From positions 2,952,845 through 3,016,844 of the forward strand of contig CM034613.1 of the NCBI GenBank assembly GCA_020091685.1: a DNA stretch of 64,000 nucleotides. The letters are read 5' to 3'. This document shows positions 1 through 12,705 of the stretch, one piece after another. The position numbers were made by a program, and so were the translations under genes. This DNA comes from Lutjanus erythropterus. Lineage: Eukaryota; Chordata; Actinopteri; Lutjaniformes; Lutjanidae. The stretch's first letter is position 1. Each line of letters begins with the position of its first letter. Under the pieces are notes generated by a model. The model was given only the letters and a program-made list of their open reading frames with translations, did not search any database and had not been told where the DNA came from.

Positions 1-661
1 GATACCAGCACCAAACAGTATCTTTCTTTCTTTCTTTGATTCTATTCTCTCTCTGTAATGACAAAATGTAATTCTTTCATCAAAAAATAATCAAAACTTT
101 CAACTTTGTTATTTATTTAGAACATTTAGTTTTTTGTTTAGAGCATTTTACACACCACACGACATGAAATCCCTCCCTGCCCCCCCCTCAAGCCATCCCT
201 TCAACCTGCAGCCTGGCAGTCTGTACTCAGGGCATCGTTGTTGCTCATGTCAAACTTGTCTGCAGCTCACAAATATTGGTTTCATACTACGGTTTTCGAC
301 TTACTAATAAATCTTAGCCAGTGGCTGAGTGTTAGCTAACGCTAGTAAAAATGCTAAGCCAATCAAAATAGCCCAGTTATCCCCAACAACAACTTATCCA
401 ACATGCTAATTAATGACCTGAAGATGATGTTGCAGTAGTAGCTAGTTGTTACACTAGCTAATGGCTAACATTAGCTGCAGGGACTCTGCTTTCAAGTTAT
501 GAAAACAATGCATCCTTTACTTTTTAGAATATGCTGCATTTTGTGTTTGGTTAGACATGTTGCCCTCAGATGTGCTCCCAGGTGTGTGAATTAACGTGAA
601 TCGATTCTCAGTAATACCAAAATAATTCAGTTGGTACCCTTAAAAGTACTGAGTTTAGTAC

Positions 662-1023
662 TAGGGGTGCATGATTAATTGCAATTACAACAAAATCCTA
701 ATATGGCCTAGAGCCATATGCAAATCGCAGAACCAAACCTTAAGTTTTTGAAAAAGGAAAAATGTGAGGAGGAAACAGCATTATACTGAGGTAATGTTGT
801 GCTGCAGAGATGACCTGGCTGAAAAATCTTGTTCTCCAGATAAAAGAAAATATGTTTGTTTGGTACAGACCTTAATAAATGGCATCACATCATCACGATT
901 TTTTTTTCAGCAAACATGAAAATTGTAGTGCAAAACCGATCATTTCCACTAATCGTATCACATATTGCAATTTAAGTCAAAGTAATCGCAATATGGCTTT
1001 TTTTACAAAATCGTGCAGCTCTA
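662..1023. mobile_element. hAT-like MITE, TAGGGGTGCA family
   Basis: The left end TAGGGGTGCATGATTAAT and the right end ATCGTGCAGCTCTA are imperfect inverted repeats. The flanking 8-mers TTTAGTAC and CTCAGCAC match at 5 of 8 positions, and all mismatches are C/T, consistent with an old 8-bp target duplication. There is no transposase. A related partial copy lies at 30975-31270. Confidence 0.6.
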
Positions 1024-2300
1024 CTCAGCACCCAACCCTCGCTGCAACAAAAGATTGCTTTCATTATGGATATATTTCAAAATTATTTTCAATAAAATAC
1101 TGAAAAATGCTTGGTGCAATTTTCAAAGGATCAAACTGACTCTCTTAAGAATTGACCAAGGTCTTAACCAACTGTACAAAACGGAGAAAATTCAATTACA
1201 GTTCATGTAAAAGACAGAAAAGCAGAAATCCTCCATCTGAGAAGCAGGAAGCAGAGCATGTTTGAGGTGTTTCTTAATGAATGACTTCTACAATTACTTA
1301 ACTTTGATTTATTTTCAGTGGATGGACTAATAGGTTAAATTAAGCTGCTGTAACAGAATGGTACAGTAACAGCTGATGTTAGTTGGGGCTCCATTTATTT
1401 CATTGATGAAAAGGGAGAGCACGGCTCCTTTAGTGATCCCTGACTGAAACCTTGCAGCTTTGGTGTGTGGAGGTGCTGTAAATAAAAGACAAATGTTTTA
1501 TGGCAGGCCGAGTGAGAAAGGAGTGAAAGAGCTGCCAACAGACAGCCCATATAAACCATGCTTCAATAAACCACTTCCTGCTACCTCCTTTCATTGACTG
1601 AAGCGAGGGAGAGCCAGCATTTACAGCTCAGTTCCTGTTATTTGGTGGCGGCTGCCCCAGCTATCTGCACCTCCTCCCCTTCCCCGTCCTTTCATGGCAG
1701 CAGCAGCAGCCAGCCTGCAGCTTTCATGCCTCTTGCTTTCTTTGTGTTCACCTATACAAGTAGGTATGATTTCTGAGGAATCGTAAAACAATTACTGGCA
1801 AATTCCTGCAGCTCTTTGATTCCTGCCAGACACTGGGAGGGGGGAGGACGAGAAGGGGGGGCTCTCACACACAAGCTGGGGGATTTTCAGCCCCCCCCCC
1901 CAAAAAAAAAAAACGCTGCACACACGACCTTACGTTTGGTCCCAAATGTACACAGCGGCTCAGAAAGTGCTGTTTGGAACTTGTGTCAACTGCAGACAAA
2001 GTTCCAGCTGCTGGATCACAGTAATTGGTCTGCTTCTCTTTGATGTGGCTTCTTTTTCAGCGTTTTTTGTCGAACTGGACTCCTGACGTCCTGAAGAGGA
2101 CCTTGCAGCAGTTCTGCAGACCCCGTATCAGCACATGAAACCCTCCCTCCTCCTGACTCGCACTGTTTTAAGTGAGACAAGTGTGGGGTGGAAATTAATG
2201 AGGTCGAGGTTAAGAAACAACCTAGATTTGTAGGGCTGTGCATCCATTTTTTGGATGTTCTGGAAGAAAACAAAAGGTTTTCTTCAGCAAACTAAATAAC

Positions 2301-2725
2301 TAGAGCTGCAGTGATTAAATGATGATCGATTATTAATCAATAACTAAATTAATCACCAACTATTTGATAATTGAGTAATTTTTCATGAAAAAAAGTCAAA
2401 ATTCTCTGATTTCAGCTTCTTAAATGTGAATATTCTCTGGTTTCTTTACTCCTCTCTGACAGTAAACTGAATATCTTTGAGTTGTGGACAAAACAAGACA
2501 TTTGAGGATGTCATCTTGGAAACACTGATCAACATTTTTCAATATTTTATGGACTGAACAACTAACTGATTAATAGAGAGAAAAGATAACCAGAAACAAC
2601 TTGAAAAATAAGTCCAAGCATGCGGTGCACACAGACAGACAAGATTGTGGGAGGATTGATTAACTGATTGATTAATCAAGAAAAGGATCAACAGATTAAT
2701 AAATAAATTGTTAGTTGCAGCCCTA
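2301..2725. mobile_element. hAT-like MITE, TAGAGCTGCA family, copy 1
   Basis: The copy starts TAGAGCTGCA and ends TTGCAGCCCTA. It is flanked by TAAATAAC and AAAATAAC (7 of 8 identical), the 8-bp target duplication typical of hAT transposons. The interior has the family's marker GTTGTGGACAAAACAAGACA and no coding capacity. An extra segment near 2590-2650 is absent from other copies. Confidence 0.8.
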
Positions 2726-3185
2726 AAAATAACTTCGGACAAACTCATTACCGGATGAGGTCCTCGAGACAAATTCTCCTCTTCAAAGCTTTGTTTCATC
2801 ATGAAACTATTTTAGAGTTGACAAGCACACAAACAATAGTCACTCAGTATGTTCACATGCACAGATTTTAACAAAACCATGTGTAAGGAGTAAATAATTT
2901 GCAGATTAATCAATAATACAAACAATACAACCCTGGTGTCCATGACTGAAAAAATCTGCTCTCTTCAGGAGAACTCCAGCAGAGAAACAATGTCTCTCTA
3001 ATTGCAAAAAGTTCAGACACTGATGCAACCAGCTGGAGAGAAGACGTCTCACTCTGATGGAATATTTGTTGGCGCTACAGATGCACTCCTGCTTGAACAG
3101 TGGTGAAGGCTGGGCGTTACGCACAATGCATCTCCTCAGAGCAAAATAAAAAGTACCTTAACTTCTTACCCAAAATTAAGTCAAC

Positions 3186-3444
3186 TAGAGCTGCAACAAT
3201 TGATTGATTATTAATCAGTTACTTTTTTCATAATCGATTAATCAGTTTGAGTCTTTTTTTTTAAAAAAAAAGAAAAAAGATAAACTTCTCTGATTTCACT
3301 TTCTTAAACCTTTGAGTTGTGGACAAAACAAGACATCTGAGGACGTCATCTTGGGCTTTGGGTAACACTGACATTTTATAGGCAAACAACTATTAATCAA
3401 TCAAGACAATCAAACTGTGAAAATAATCACTAGTTGCAGGACTA
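3186..3444. mobile_element. hAT-like MITE, TAGAGCTGCA family, copy 2
   Basis: Starts TAGAGCTGCAACAATTGATT and ends TAGTTGCAGGACTA. The flanking 8-mers AAGTCAAC and AAATCAAC match 7 of 8. It is shorter than copy 1 because of internal loss. Confidence 0.8.
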
Positions 3445-3892
3445 AAATCAACAGAGCTGCTTTCGTTTTCATATTGTGCTCCATTCATTCGGTGACCCAG
3501 CGTCACGGTTATGAATGCGAGTTGACTCTGGACAAGGATGAGGATTCACTGAGGTGACAATAGCGACATTTTTCTTCCTGGCCTTTCTTGCATTCATCGT
3601 TCTGCCATTTGTGCCGTTTGGTCAGGTGGTTGACTGAGTTGTGTTGCTTTGTGGCTCAGACACAAGTCAAATGCACTCTTTCCAAATGAGTTCTTGCTTA
3701 ACGTCACTCGCCCTTCATCCAAAATACTTCCAAACAACAGATGATGATGATCTGTGGAGAGGGACTCGCACTTCACCTTCTGCTCCAGATATCTGATTTT
3801 TATTTGCCCGTCTGCTCTGTGTTGTACATCGTTCTTCTTCTCTGGATTGCAGCCGCAACATCCAGCGCCTGATTTGATATGCAGCAGAGTTT

Positions 3893-4432
3893 TCTATGGG
3901 TTGTGGACAAAACAATACATCTGAGGATGTCCTCTTGGACTTTCTGAAACACTGATCAAGATTTTGAACATTTTCTGACATTTTATGGAGTAAACAACTG
4001 ATCAATTGGTGGAGAAAATAATCATCAAAATAATTATTACAGGAAAGACCTGGGAAAACAGCCTAAAACATATGTTTGGACATATTTTTCAAATGACACT
4101 ATTGTGACAGGGTTAATCAATTGATTAATCAAAAAAATAATCAACAGATCTTTTTGTTCAGGGTTCGCAATTATTAAATTAATCACCAACTATTTAGAAA
4201 TTTTCTGATTCCAGCTTCTTAAATGTGAATATTTATTTATTTTTTTATTATTATTTTATTTTTTTATTTATGACAGTAAATGGAATAGCTTTGGGTTGTT
4301 GGCAAAATAAGACATGTGAGGGCGTCATCTTGGGCTGATCAATGTTTTCAGACATTTCATGGACCAAACAACTAATCAATTAATCGCCAAAATAATCATC
4401 AGAATAATCAACAATGAAAATAATTTAGTTGC
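3893..4432. mobile_element. Fragmented copies of the TAGAGCTGCA hAT-like family
   Basis: At least two partial copies lie in the same orientation. 3893-4055 carries the TTGTGGACAAAACAATACAT marker, and 4093-4432 repeats the family from GTGACAGGGTTAATCAATTG to the terminal GTTGCAGCCT. The junctions are degraded and no target duplication can be read. Confidence 0.6.
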
Positions 4433-5170
4433 AGCCTGAGAGGGGTGCATACTTGAAAACTGGCATCTTCCTGCAGAAAAAGTCTTCAGTTTATTTTGGT
4501 AAAATGAAGCAATGTTTGATGATGTCACTTCTGTTTGCTTTCTAAAGTTTTATTCAGTAGACACGGGACAGAAGAAACCGCACACACACACACGCAGAGA
4601 AAAAGCATCGTTCATCTCCTGCGAGGAGGATATCAATACTGGTATCATCAGCGCTCGAGGAGATCACATTAGCAAAGCCACAGCAAAGAGAAGAGGAATG
4701 CACTGCAGCTTCTGAGCCATATTTCAGCCTGAGGAGCTGGATCTTATGTGTAGGTCACTGCAGTGACTTGACTTATGTGGTATGTGCACACAAGCCACAA
4801 ATTAAGCCTGAGCGGAGGATGAGGGGAGTTAAAAGGTTTCATGCGAGTGTTCCACAGAGCCCAGGAGATGGCCAGAGGCTAACATATTGGCCCAATCATT
4901 AAGGCATCAATCTGTGTGTGTGTGTGTGTACACTGTAAGGGGCTTGTACTGTCGCCAATCTGGCTAACAGAACAGAGCGCTCTTTCTTTAAGGAAAGGAG
5001 ATACTCCTCCGCCCTCTACTATTGTTGTGTAGACTTCAGTGAGTGACTTTCTACGTTTCAGAGAGACTTTTGGAAAGTCCAAAGGCAGGAGGTGTAAACT
5101 TGAAGCTTCCGAGTGGAAACACTGATGAAACTCATCGTTTCAGACGTTTCAAATCACATCAGCATTAAAC

Positions 5171-5596
5171 GCTCCCTCCAGGATTTCGCGGGCTGTTGTT
5201 GGGACTGTTGGGCCCTAAAATGCTGATTTCACGGCAGCTTTTCTAAAAAATTGTGATGCATGTTGCAATGTTTTAAGGCATTGCAGGTTTGCGAGCGAAA
5301 AATGCAAAAGAAGTTGTGTTTTTTCAGTTTTTTCTGTTCTGATTGTTGTAATTAACCTCAACAAACAGGCTAAGGAACAGCATTAATAAATGGCAATAAA
5401 GTTGACATTATTTACGTTAAATGACATTTGTAGAGGGGACTGCTGTGATAGGTGGAACTTGTGGGAGGCTACAATGATTGGTCAAATCTGCAGAAATGCT
5501 GCAGTGATTTGACAAAATTGCCAAGTCGTGCAGAATTTGCAGGGATTGGTTGCGTTATTTGTTGCGATCTAAACATCGCAACTTCCTGGAGGGACT
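5171..5596. mobile_element. MITE with CCCTCCAGGA inverted ends
   Basis: The left end CTCCCTCCAGGATTTCGCG mirrors the right end CGCAACTTCCTGGAGGGACT as an inverted repeat of about 13-16 bp. It has no coding sequence. A clean target duplication is not readable (ATTAAA on the left and ATTAAT on the right are suggestive). Superfamily unassigned. Confidence 0.55.
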
Positions 5597-6454
5597 GATT
5601 AATGAGCCCATTACAGCTTTGTGGCAAATAAGACGAGACACTTGAAAACATAGTTGGACAAACTTCATACAAAGAAAGTCTTTGCTTTGTTAAGTTAGTG
5701 AAAGGAGGTTGCAGCAGGCTATGTGGTTGCACAGCACCCTCAAAGTCACCCAGGGCCCCTAGGCAAAGTAGTCCAGTGTTGAACAAGTTGAAATAGCGTT
5801 GGTGTTATTGTCTGAAATTAGTAGTTCCGACCCTCCATAACTGTTGCTCTCAACAGGGTAATCATCTAACTGATAATGCATTATAAATTAACACTACTAT
5901 GTCATTTATATATATCAGGCTGATGTTATAAGTTTAATTCTGTAAAGTTGTTGTCTTGTAAGCGTTCAGGAGTTTCATCATGTAGGGGAACCCCAGTGTT
6001 TCCTATTTATCACAATTTTCTGTCAGTTTAAACTGCAGAGGTTAACTTTTTCACTGATCTAGCCTCTTTTACTCTTAAAGTGAAGTGTTTATGATACATT
6101 TAAATGTCAAATACGTACCCCTGGACCACCTTAGAGGGTCTGGAATTCCTTCACCACAGTCTCACAAAATACCCCCCCCACCCCACCCCAAACAACATCT
6201 AGACATGGCCTTGGGTTGCAGTAAGCGATCGGTCCTGTGTGCGTGGTGGCCAAACGTGGTCAGGTGCATTGTCAGTGAGCGCTGAGAAAAAGCTGAGCCC
6301 AGTTCCACTTCAGCAAAAAATACACAACAATGCTTAAATTGATAAATTATATATTATTATCCTGTTCACTGCTTCATGATTTATTGCCTTTATACAGTTC
6401 ATTAAACCCAGGATCATTATGCTATTCTATGCAGCATTAAAAAAATATAAACAC

Positions 6455-6540
6455 TTTATTCAGAACTTTGCAAATCTCTGTGGTTGCATCTGCAGTTGTT
6501 GTGGCATTGCAGTAGGTGCTTCACCATCCGTTTCCTGGCA
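6455..6540 (-). repeat. Dispersed repeat fragment (TTGCAAATCTCTG family)
   Basis: Shares GGCATTGCAGTAGGTGCTTC and surrounding sequence with 10550-10640 and, in reverse complement, with 39985-40300 and 56610-56900. It is a short piece of a longer dispersed family whose class I cannot name. Confidence 0.6.
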
Positions 6541-7629
6541 GAACTCTTCACTCTTTTAATTGAAGTAAAGTATTTTAAAACACGTTTCACTTTTTAAGCA
6601 TAAAGGCTCCCAGGATAAAGACTAACTGAGCAGCAGACAGACACTTCTCTCACTTTTTCAATAGAAAGCACCCAGCACCAGCAGTTATAAAATGCTATAA
6701 ATTAAGCGATACATATAGAATTGTAAAGACAATGACAGTGATTGTCATGTTATCACATAAGTAGACCACAGCCACCAACAAGCTCTCCTAATGAGAACAA
6801 ATGAGCTGATGAGCTACTGCTGTTTAACAGATGTGCCTGTGCTCATCCTCAGCACAGGAGAGGAGTGACTGAATTTCTAATATGGGTGGAGCAAAGTGTG
6901 TGTTCGTCTTCAGCTGTTCGGTTAGCATTGTGACTTTTATCAACACAAGACAAATGTCATCCACTCTGGAGCACAAAAAAAAAGAAGGAAGCTAAATCTA
7001 TTTGAACTTTTGTCCTGATCTGCTGGTTTGGGAATCTTGAGGTGAGGAATCAGACAAAGCTACATAGAATGATGAACACCTGCTGTGCATTTATGAAGCG
7101 TCCCAGCTTTCTTGTTGATTGTGTTCTTCTTCTTGTTGCATGTACAGTAGGTTTCTCCTACGTCTCTTATGGTGCACCAGCATTGCCCTCTGCGGACAAT
7201 AAAGGTTTATTGGATTGAACTGTAACTCAAATACTGACTGAAGAATTAGCCCCATAAAGTCTAATTGGGTTTGTACGTTGGCACTTGTGGAGCACAAGTT
7301 CTGCAGAGTTCCACTGTGACAGCTTTGGCAGTGGGGTAGTTGTGATCTGTTAGCCAAACCGCGCTGGGTTAGCCCCTGGATGTACAGCTCACATAACGAT
7401 GTGAGCTGGAAGCGTCTGTGTTGTTTGAGGGATGTTCTGGTTTTCCAGTAAGTTTCAGTGACGCTGAATAAAGAAAAGCAGATCAGACTTTACTTTTTGT
7501 TGATATTGTTTTTTATCACAGATGGGTATTTTTTTCTGGAAACACAAACAATCTAAGCCATTTGAGAAAGCGTCAGCCAAATGTGTCTTTTGTGGTGTTT
7601 GAACACTGCTGCAAAGTTCTTTCACATCT

Positions 7630-8510
7630 GCATCAGTCCTCCAGGAATTATACATTTCCATGTATAAACGGAAGCTACTGTCCAGAAATTATTCACTGCT
7701 CAGTATAAATGAATACTAGCTGCTGTTGTCCAGAAATTATACTTAATTACATACTTGTGCCTCATATGCATGAGCACAAGTGACACTCATTCAGGAATTA
7801 TCCTGTACATATGAGAAGCTACTGTCCAGGAATGATCCACTGCCTTGTATAAACAAGCAGAAGTTACAATCATCCAGGAATTATCCACTGCCCTATGTAA
7901 ATAAATCCAAGCTGCAATCATCCAGGAATAACACATTGCCTTGTATAAACAAGAAAAGGCGACATTTGTCTAGGAATTATCCACTACCCTTTATAAATGA
8001 GAAGCTATAGTGCAGGAATTATCTGCTGCCCTGCTTAATGAATAAAAGCTGCAGTTATACAAGAAGAATACATTGTCTGGTATGATCAAGAAGAAGTTAC
8101 ATCTGTCCAGGAATTATCCACTACCCTCTATATTGAGAAGCTACAGTCCAGGAATTATCTACTGCCCCAGCAGTGGCTCTGACACTGGTGGATTCATGCA
8201 TTTGTATTTCAGAATAAATGACAAAAATTCTAATTTCTGCATGTTGTTTCTCTTGCTGTAACAAGAGTGCTGTACATATGAACAACAGCTATAATCCAGG
8301 AATTATCCACGGCCTTGCATAAACAAACACAAGATATGGTCCAGGTATTATTCACTGCCTTGCATAAATGAGAAGTTACAGTCTAAGAGTTATCCACTCC
8401 CCTGCAGTAGCTCTCACATCGGTGGTTTCATGTATTTTTATTTCAAAATAAAAGACAAATGTTATTTTCCACCTTCTGTTTGTCTTGCTGTACCAAAAGT
8501 GCACCAAATC
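7630..8510. repeat. Degenerate minisatellite with higher-order duplication
   Basis: The motif CCAGGAATTATCCACTGCC, followed by a TATAAA-AGAAGCTACAGT-like spacer, recurs more than ten times at roughly 40-60 bp steps. A larger unit of about 100 bp beginning GCAGTGGCTCTGACACTGG (8170) is repeated as GCAGTAGCTCTCACATCGG (8405). Unit length and spacers vary, so the array is old. Open frames across it are artefacts of the repeat. Confidence 0.8.
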
Positions 8511-8929
8511 CACAAATTGATCAACATATCTACCAACCCATACAGTTTATATACCATAACACCCCTGATTTATGATGCCAAATTTGTCATTTCAAAACAA
8601 GCAGGATATACGAATAAACAACAAAGCTGGTGCTTTGAAAATCAGAACATTAGAATACTAGAGCTTTGGTTTGGTTAAACTGTCCTCGGCTGAGACACCA
8701 CCACAGCCAGTTTCAAGTGTTTTTTCTTCCTGTAACAAAAAGCACCTCGGTCTTAAAAACATGAAAAGAGCCTCGGCTCTTGTGTATCTTTCCTGCACTG
8801 CACAGATCACAAATCTCAAACTCTTTTCAGCGAGCGAGCCCATTTCTTTCCCATTACACCGTCTTACATCTTTCCATAAAAGTGACAATCCTCTGAAATA
8901 TCACAAACACCTTTGAAGAGATGCCATCT

Positions 8930-9255
8930 CCAGAGTAGATTAAATGGCAGCCGAGGCTCCAAATGAGGTGCTTAAGCAGCATGAGCCGCTGCCGCCTATT
9001 GCCAAAATAGCACCCCCTTCACTGGTTCCAAAGAGCTTCTTTACCTCCATTTGTTCAGATGGCATTGCCATTAGGCCGTCGCCATGGCAACACCTCAACG
9101 CTGGCCCGTTAACCGCATGGCAATAATGAAGCGCAGTGGCAGCTTTACTGACTGATTCGTCATTAATCTAAATGTGTGTCTGGCAGCTTCTCTGAGCCGC
9201 ACAACAAATCACTGAGAGTGTGGGAGGAAGTTACGCTCACCGTGTCTTATCACTT
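8930..9255. promoter_or_regulatory. Candidate intronic regulatory element with RFX X-box
   Basis: This stretch lacks the transposon signatures of its surroundings and has balanced base composition. It contains GTCGCCATGGCAAC at 9078-9091, which fits the RFX X-box (GTNRCC, 2-nt spacer, RGYAAC) and differs at one position from the perfect palindrome. Nearby are GATGGCATTGCCAT and CGCATGGCAATAATG. Conservation was not tested, so the enhancer role is inferred. Confidence 0.4.
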
Positions 9256-10084
9256 TCTCTTTTTAAATGCTTTCTAGGTTTTCACTGCTACACCTTGTGT
9301 GTGCGCATGTGGAAATTCAGGAAAGTGATGACATGTAGATAAGACGAAGAGTCTTTGGAGCAATAAGGAAACGACTGATGTGGAAAAGCTGTTTGAAATC
9401 CTATCAGCGTGCCATATGAGCCGACCTGTCGTCAGCATCTTTACAAGAGCAAATAAAGCACGGCTGACACAAATCTAAACAACACGCGCCTCTTAAATTA
9501 AACCTGCAAGTGAGCCAAGTGGCAATGATGGATTCCACTGCATTTTATCTTCAATCAGGTGTAAACCTGGGGGAGATCATGCGATAGGTTAGGCATATGT
9601 GTGAGTGTTTTTCTGTGCACATTTGAGACTGTATGCCAGGGTTGCTGCAGCAACAAGTTAAATTTAAGACTTTTTAGGCCGTTATAACTGCAATTTAAGA
9701 CCTATTTAATGTCCATACTGACTAAAAAAGTGAGGAGGGTTTTGAAATAGTTTAAATGCTATTATATATGACTGATGTTTAGTCCACAAGCTAGCTATCA
9801 TGTTCTGACACTTCAGTCCATTAATTAATTGAAAATTAAGAGTTACAAGATCATCAAAAAAACAACCTGTTTGCAACTAGCTTTCCAAAGTTAATCTGCC
9901 ACTTGCATTAAAAAAAAACAAGTTAGAATTAGCTAGATAATTTGAGCTGGCTAATGTCAGATTTGCAATTACTATGCCATTATGGAAATCTAAGAAATAC
10001 AAGAACTGAGATAGAGATAGAGTTTCAAAAACAGATGTACAGATCTGTGCGCTCCACATGTTAGTTTGGACCTATTTTCCAACT

Positions 10085-10169
10085 GACAAAATTGTGACAG
10101 GCTTAATTAATCGAGAAAATAATCAACAGATTAACTGACAATGAAAATAATTGTTAGTTGCAGCCCTAC
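10085..10169. mobile_element. hAT-like MITE, TAGAGCTGCA family, partial 3' end
   Basis: Only the right end is present: GTGACAGGCTTAATTAATCG through GTTAGTTGCAGCCCTA. Confidence 0.65.
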
Positions 10170-10549
10170 TTGTTGGAATAAAATTCAGTAGCTGGGGTCG
10201 ATCTCATCAGCTCTCTGCCAAAACATGAAGCTTGTGAACAGACACAACTTCCACTGGGGCATACAGCTCCGACCTGAACAGGCAGCATCAAGTGTCCATT
10301 ATTCAGAATTTCAGCTTTTTGTGAGTTTCTCCAAAAATGTAGCCTTCTCCACATTTTTAAGTTTCAATCCAACTCAAATTTGGATATCTGCCACCGATAC
10401 TTTCCCATTACCAAAACTCTTTTTTTATTGAGGATAATGATCTGATTTCCAATGATGCATTAAAAAAACATTTTGGACTAAAAGTTCCATTTCTCGTTCC
10501 CTTATTAAGTTTATACAGTTCTATAAATCTTTAAGAAAACTGACATTGA

Positions 10550-10640
10550 ACAAAAAACTTTGCAAATCTCTGCTGGTTGCATCTGACATTTGTGGTGGCA
10601 TTGCAGTAGGTGCTTCACCATCTGCTGTCTATCAAACATC
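10550..10640 (-). repeat. Dispersed repeat fragment, second copy of the 6455 family
   Basis: TTTGCAAATCTCTGCTGGTT and GGCATTGCAGTAGGTGCTTC match the copy at 6455-6540 in the same orientation. Confidence 0.6.
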
Positions 10641-11220
10641 GGCACCTTACTGAGTTCACTCAGTAGTTAAAATCTGTGCGGGAGTCTTTGAAATCCTGAC
10701 GGGCCGTTGGGGATCCCTGCTGCACATAACAAACGCTTTCCTGCTGCCATCCGTCTCACAGAATCATGAAGCTAAGTTCACACTCTTAACCTCCATCCAT
10801 CACACCCCGCTGACAGCTGTGTGAAGGGAAGATCCAGGTGGAGGTGTCTCAGCACACAGGGCTTCAAAATGCACTGGGTCAACATTTTCAAGGACTCAAT
10901 TTTGTTTTAATTTCTTGTGTTAGAATCAGGGAAAAGGAAAAAAAGAAAATGATGTTCCAGTCCATTTAGTTTGAGGCTTATTTTCTTCCAGCATGATCCC
11001 ACGTTTCCAAGGCTACACAGCATGTAACCAATGAACACATATTCCTGCTGTCAATAAAAGTAAAAAAAAGAAGACATCTAGTGTCTCAGAAGTTATATAT
11101 ATAAACTCCAAACAACACAGCACAGACTATAGGTCTGAAAGCAAAATATAAGCACTCACTCCCTGCTGACAGGTTTACTCCGTGCTTACAAGTGGTTTAA
11201 ACGCCTCTTATTTTATTTTA

Positions 11221-11510
11221 GAGTGGATGGCGAGTGGCCATTCGAGGCGTGCAGGTGAGTGAAAAGCTTCCATCCAGAGTGAGGACAGTGACATCCTCAA
11301 CAGCTGCTGCAAAATGGACGAAATTAAAGAGTTTGGCCAGGGAAGAGAAAAATGAAAGGAGGAGAGCGGGCATCTTTGGCGTTGACCCCGGCACTTCCTG
11401 CATGTGTGGAGCCAGCTGTGGCCCTGCTGGACCACTTAGTGACTCTGTTAGCGCCGACAGTCAAACGCAAGCCGGGCTACACCACAACACCGTCTGCGTT
11501 ATTACAGGTG
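11221..11510 (+). other. GC-rich coding-like stretch, unidentified
   Basis: A GC-rich island in AT-rich intron. It follows TTTTATTTTAG (acceptor-like) and ends CTGCGTTATTACAG before GTGGAATG (donor-like). Open frames include one from 11352 reading ALPACVEPAVALLDHLVTLL then APTVKRKPGYTTTPSALLQ. I recognise no family and the frame shifts relative to the segment before 11350. It could be an exon of an unknown transcript, an old retrocopy fragment, or chance. Confidence 0.3.
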
Positions 11511-11613
11511 GAATGTCCCTGCATACTGTCCAATATTTAATACTTCAATCAGGTAATTTTTTTAAATTTCAATGTTCAATAATGAGGTGTATTCATCATC
11601 ATTCCATGTGGAA

Positions 11614-11951
11614 TAGGGCTGCAGCTAGCGATTATTTTCATTGTCAACTAATTGGTTGATTATTTCCTCAATAAATAGATCTATAAAAAGTCAGACAACG
11701 GTGAAACGTGTTGATCAGTGTTTCCTAAAAGCTTGTCGTCAAATGTCTTGTTTTGTCCACAACCCAAAGATCTTCAGTTTAATGTCCTAAAGGAGTAAAG
11801 AAACCAAAAAATATTCACATTTTAGATGCAGAAATCAGAGAATTTGGTCTTTTTTCTTCAAAAAGGAAACCTCAACTAATCGGTCAATTATCAAAAAAGT
11901 TTCTGATTAATTTAATAATTGATTAATAGTTGATTAATTGTTGCAGCTCTA
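11614..11951. mobile_element. hAT-like MITE, TAGAGCTGCA family, copy 3
   Basis: Starts TAGGGCTGCAGCTAGCGATT and ends TTGTTGCAGCTCTA. The flanking 8-mers ATGTGGAA and ATGTGCAA match 7 of 8. Orientation is opposite to copy 1, with the marker TTGTTTTGTCCACAACCCAA inside. Confidence 0.82.
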
Positions 11952-12329
11952 ATGTGCAACATCAATATTCTCTCTGTGAATATCCAGAACTTCTGTGTCT
12001 GTTTATATTGTATATACTATTCCTATTTTTTAGATTTCCCCTGTTGATATGGTTCCTATTTTAATATTTACTCGTTTAAATTGTTCAGAGTTTTTATATT
12101 TCCTCTTGCTTTTGTTCTTACATTTTTTTATTTATGCATCTTTATATTTTTGCTATCCAAGTTGCTGCTCTAACACTCACAAAATTCCCCGTTTTGGGAC
12201 TAATACAGGAATATTTCATCTTATCTTATAAACTCAGTTGGTGAATGAACATGATGTGTAAAGTCACAAATCTTTCACAATCCCTTGCTGCTCAAAGTGT
12301 CAACTCTGTTCAATCAACAGCTCCATTAG

Positions 12330-12705
12330 TGCTGAGACAATTAATTAACAGACACTTCACAGGAAACATTTTCATAATCCATTAATTGTCATTAAAGTCA
12401 TTTATAAAGCAAAAATGACAAATATTCTTTGGTTCCAGCATCTCAAATTTCACTGCTTTTTAACTGCTTTTATGTTTGTATAAGTCGCACTGAGAGACCT
12501 GACTTTACCAAAGACAGCCCCTAAAGCCCAAAACAAAACTTATGCAAAAACAGGACAGAAAATTCAGTTTAAAACAGCTTAACACAGATTTCCTTTTTTG
12601 CAGGAAAACAGTGAAAAGTGTTCAAATGTCTTGTTTTGTCCACAACCTAAAGACATTCAGTTTACTCTCAGAGCAGAATGAAGAAACCAGAAAATGACTG
12701 TAACT
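12330..12705. mobile_element. Decayed copy related to the TAGAGCTGCA hAT-like family
   Basis: 12600-12705 has GTCTTGTTTTGTCCACAACC and CAGAATGAAGAAACCAGAAA, as in other copies. The left part has diverged or carries an insertion. No termini are readable. Confidence 0.45.
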
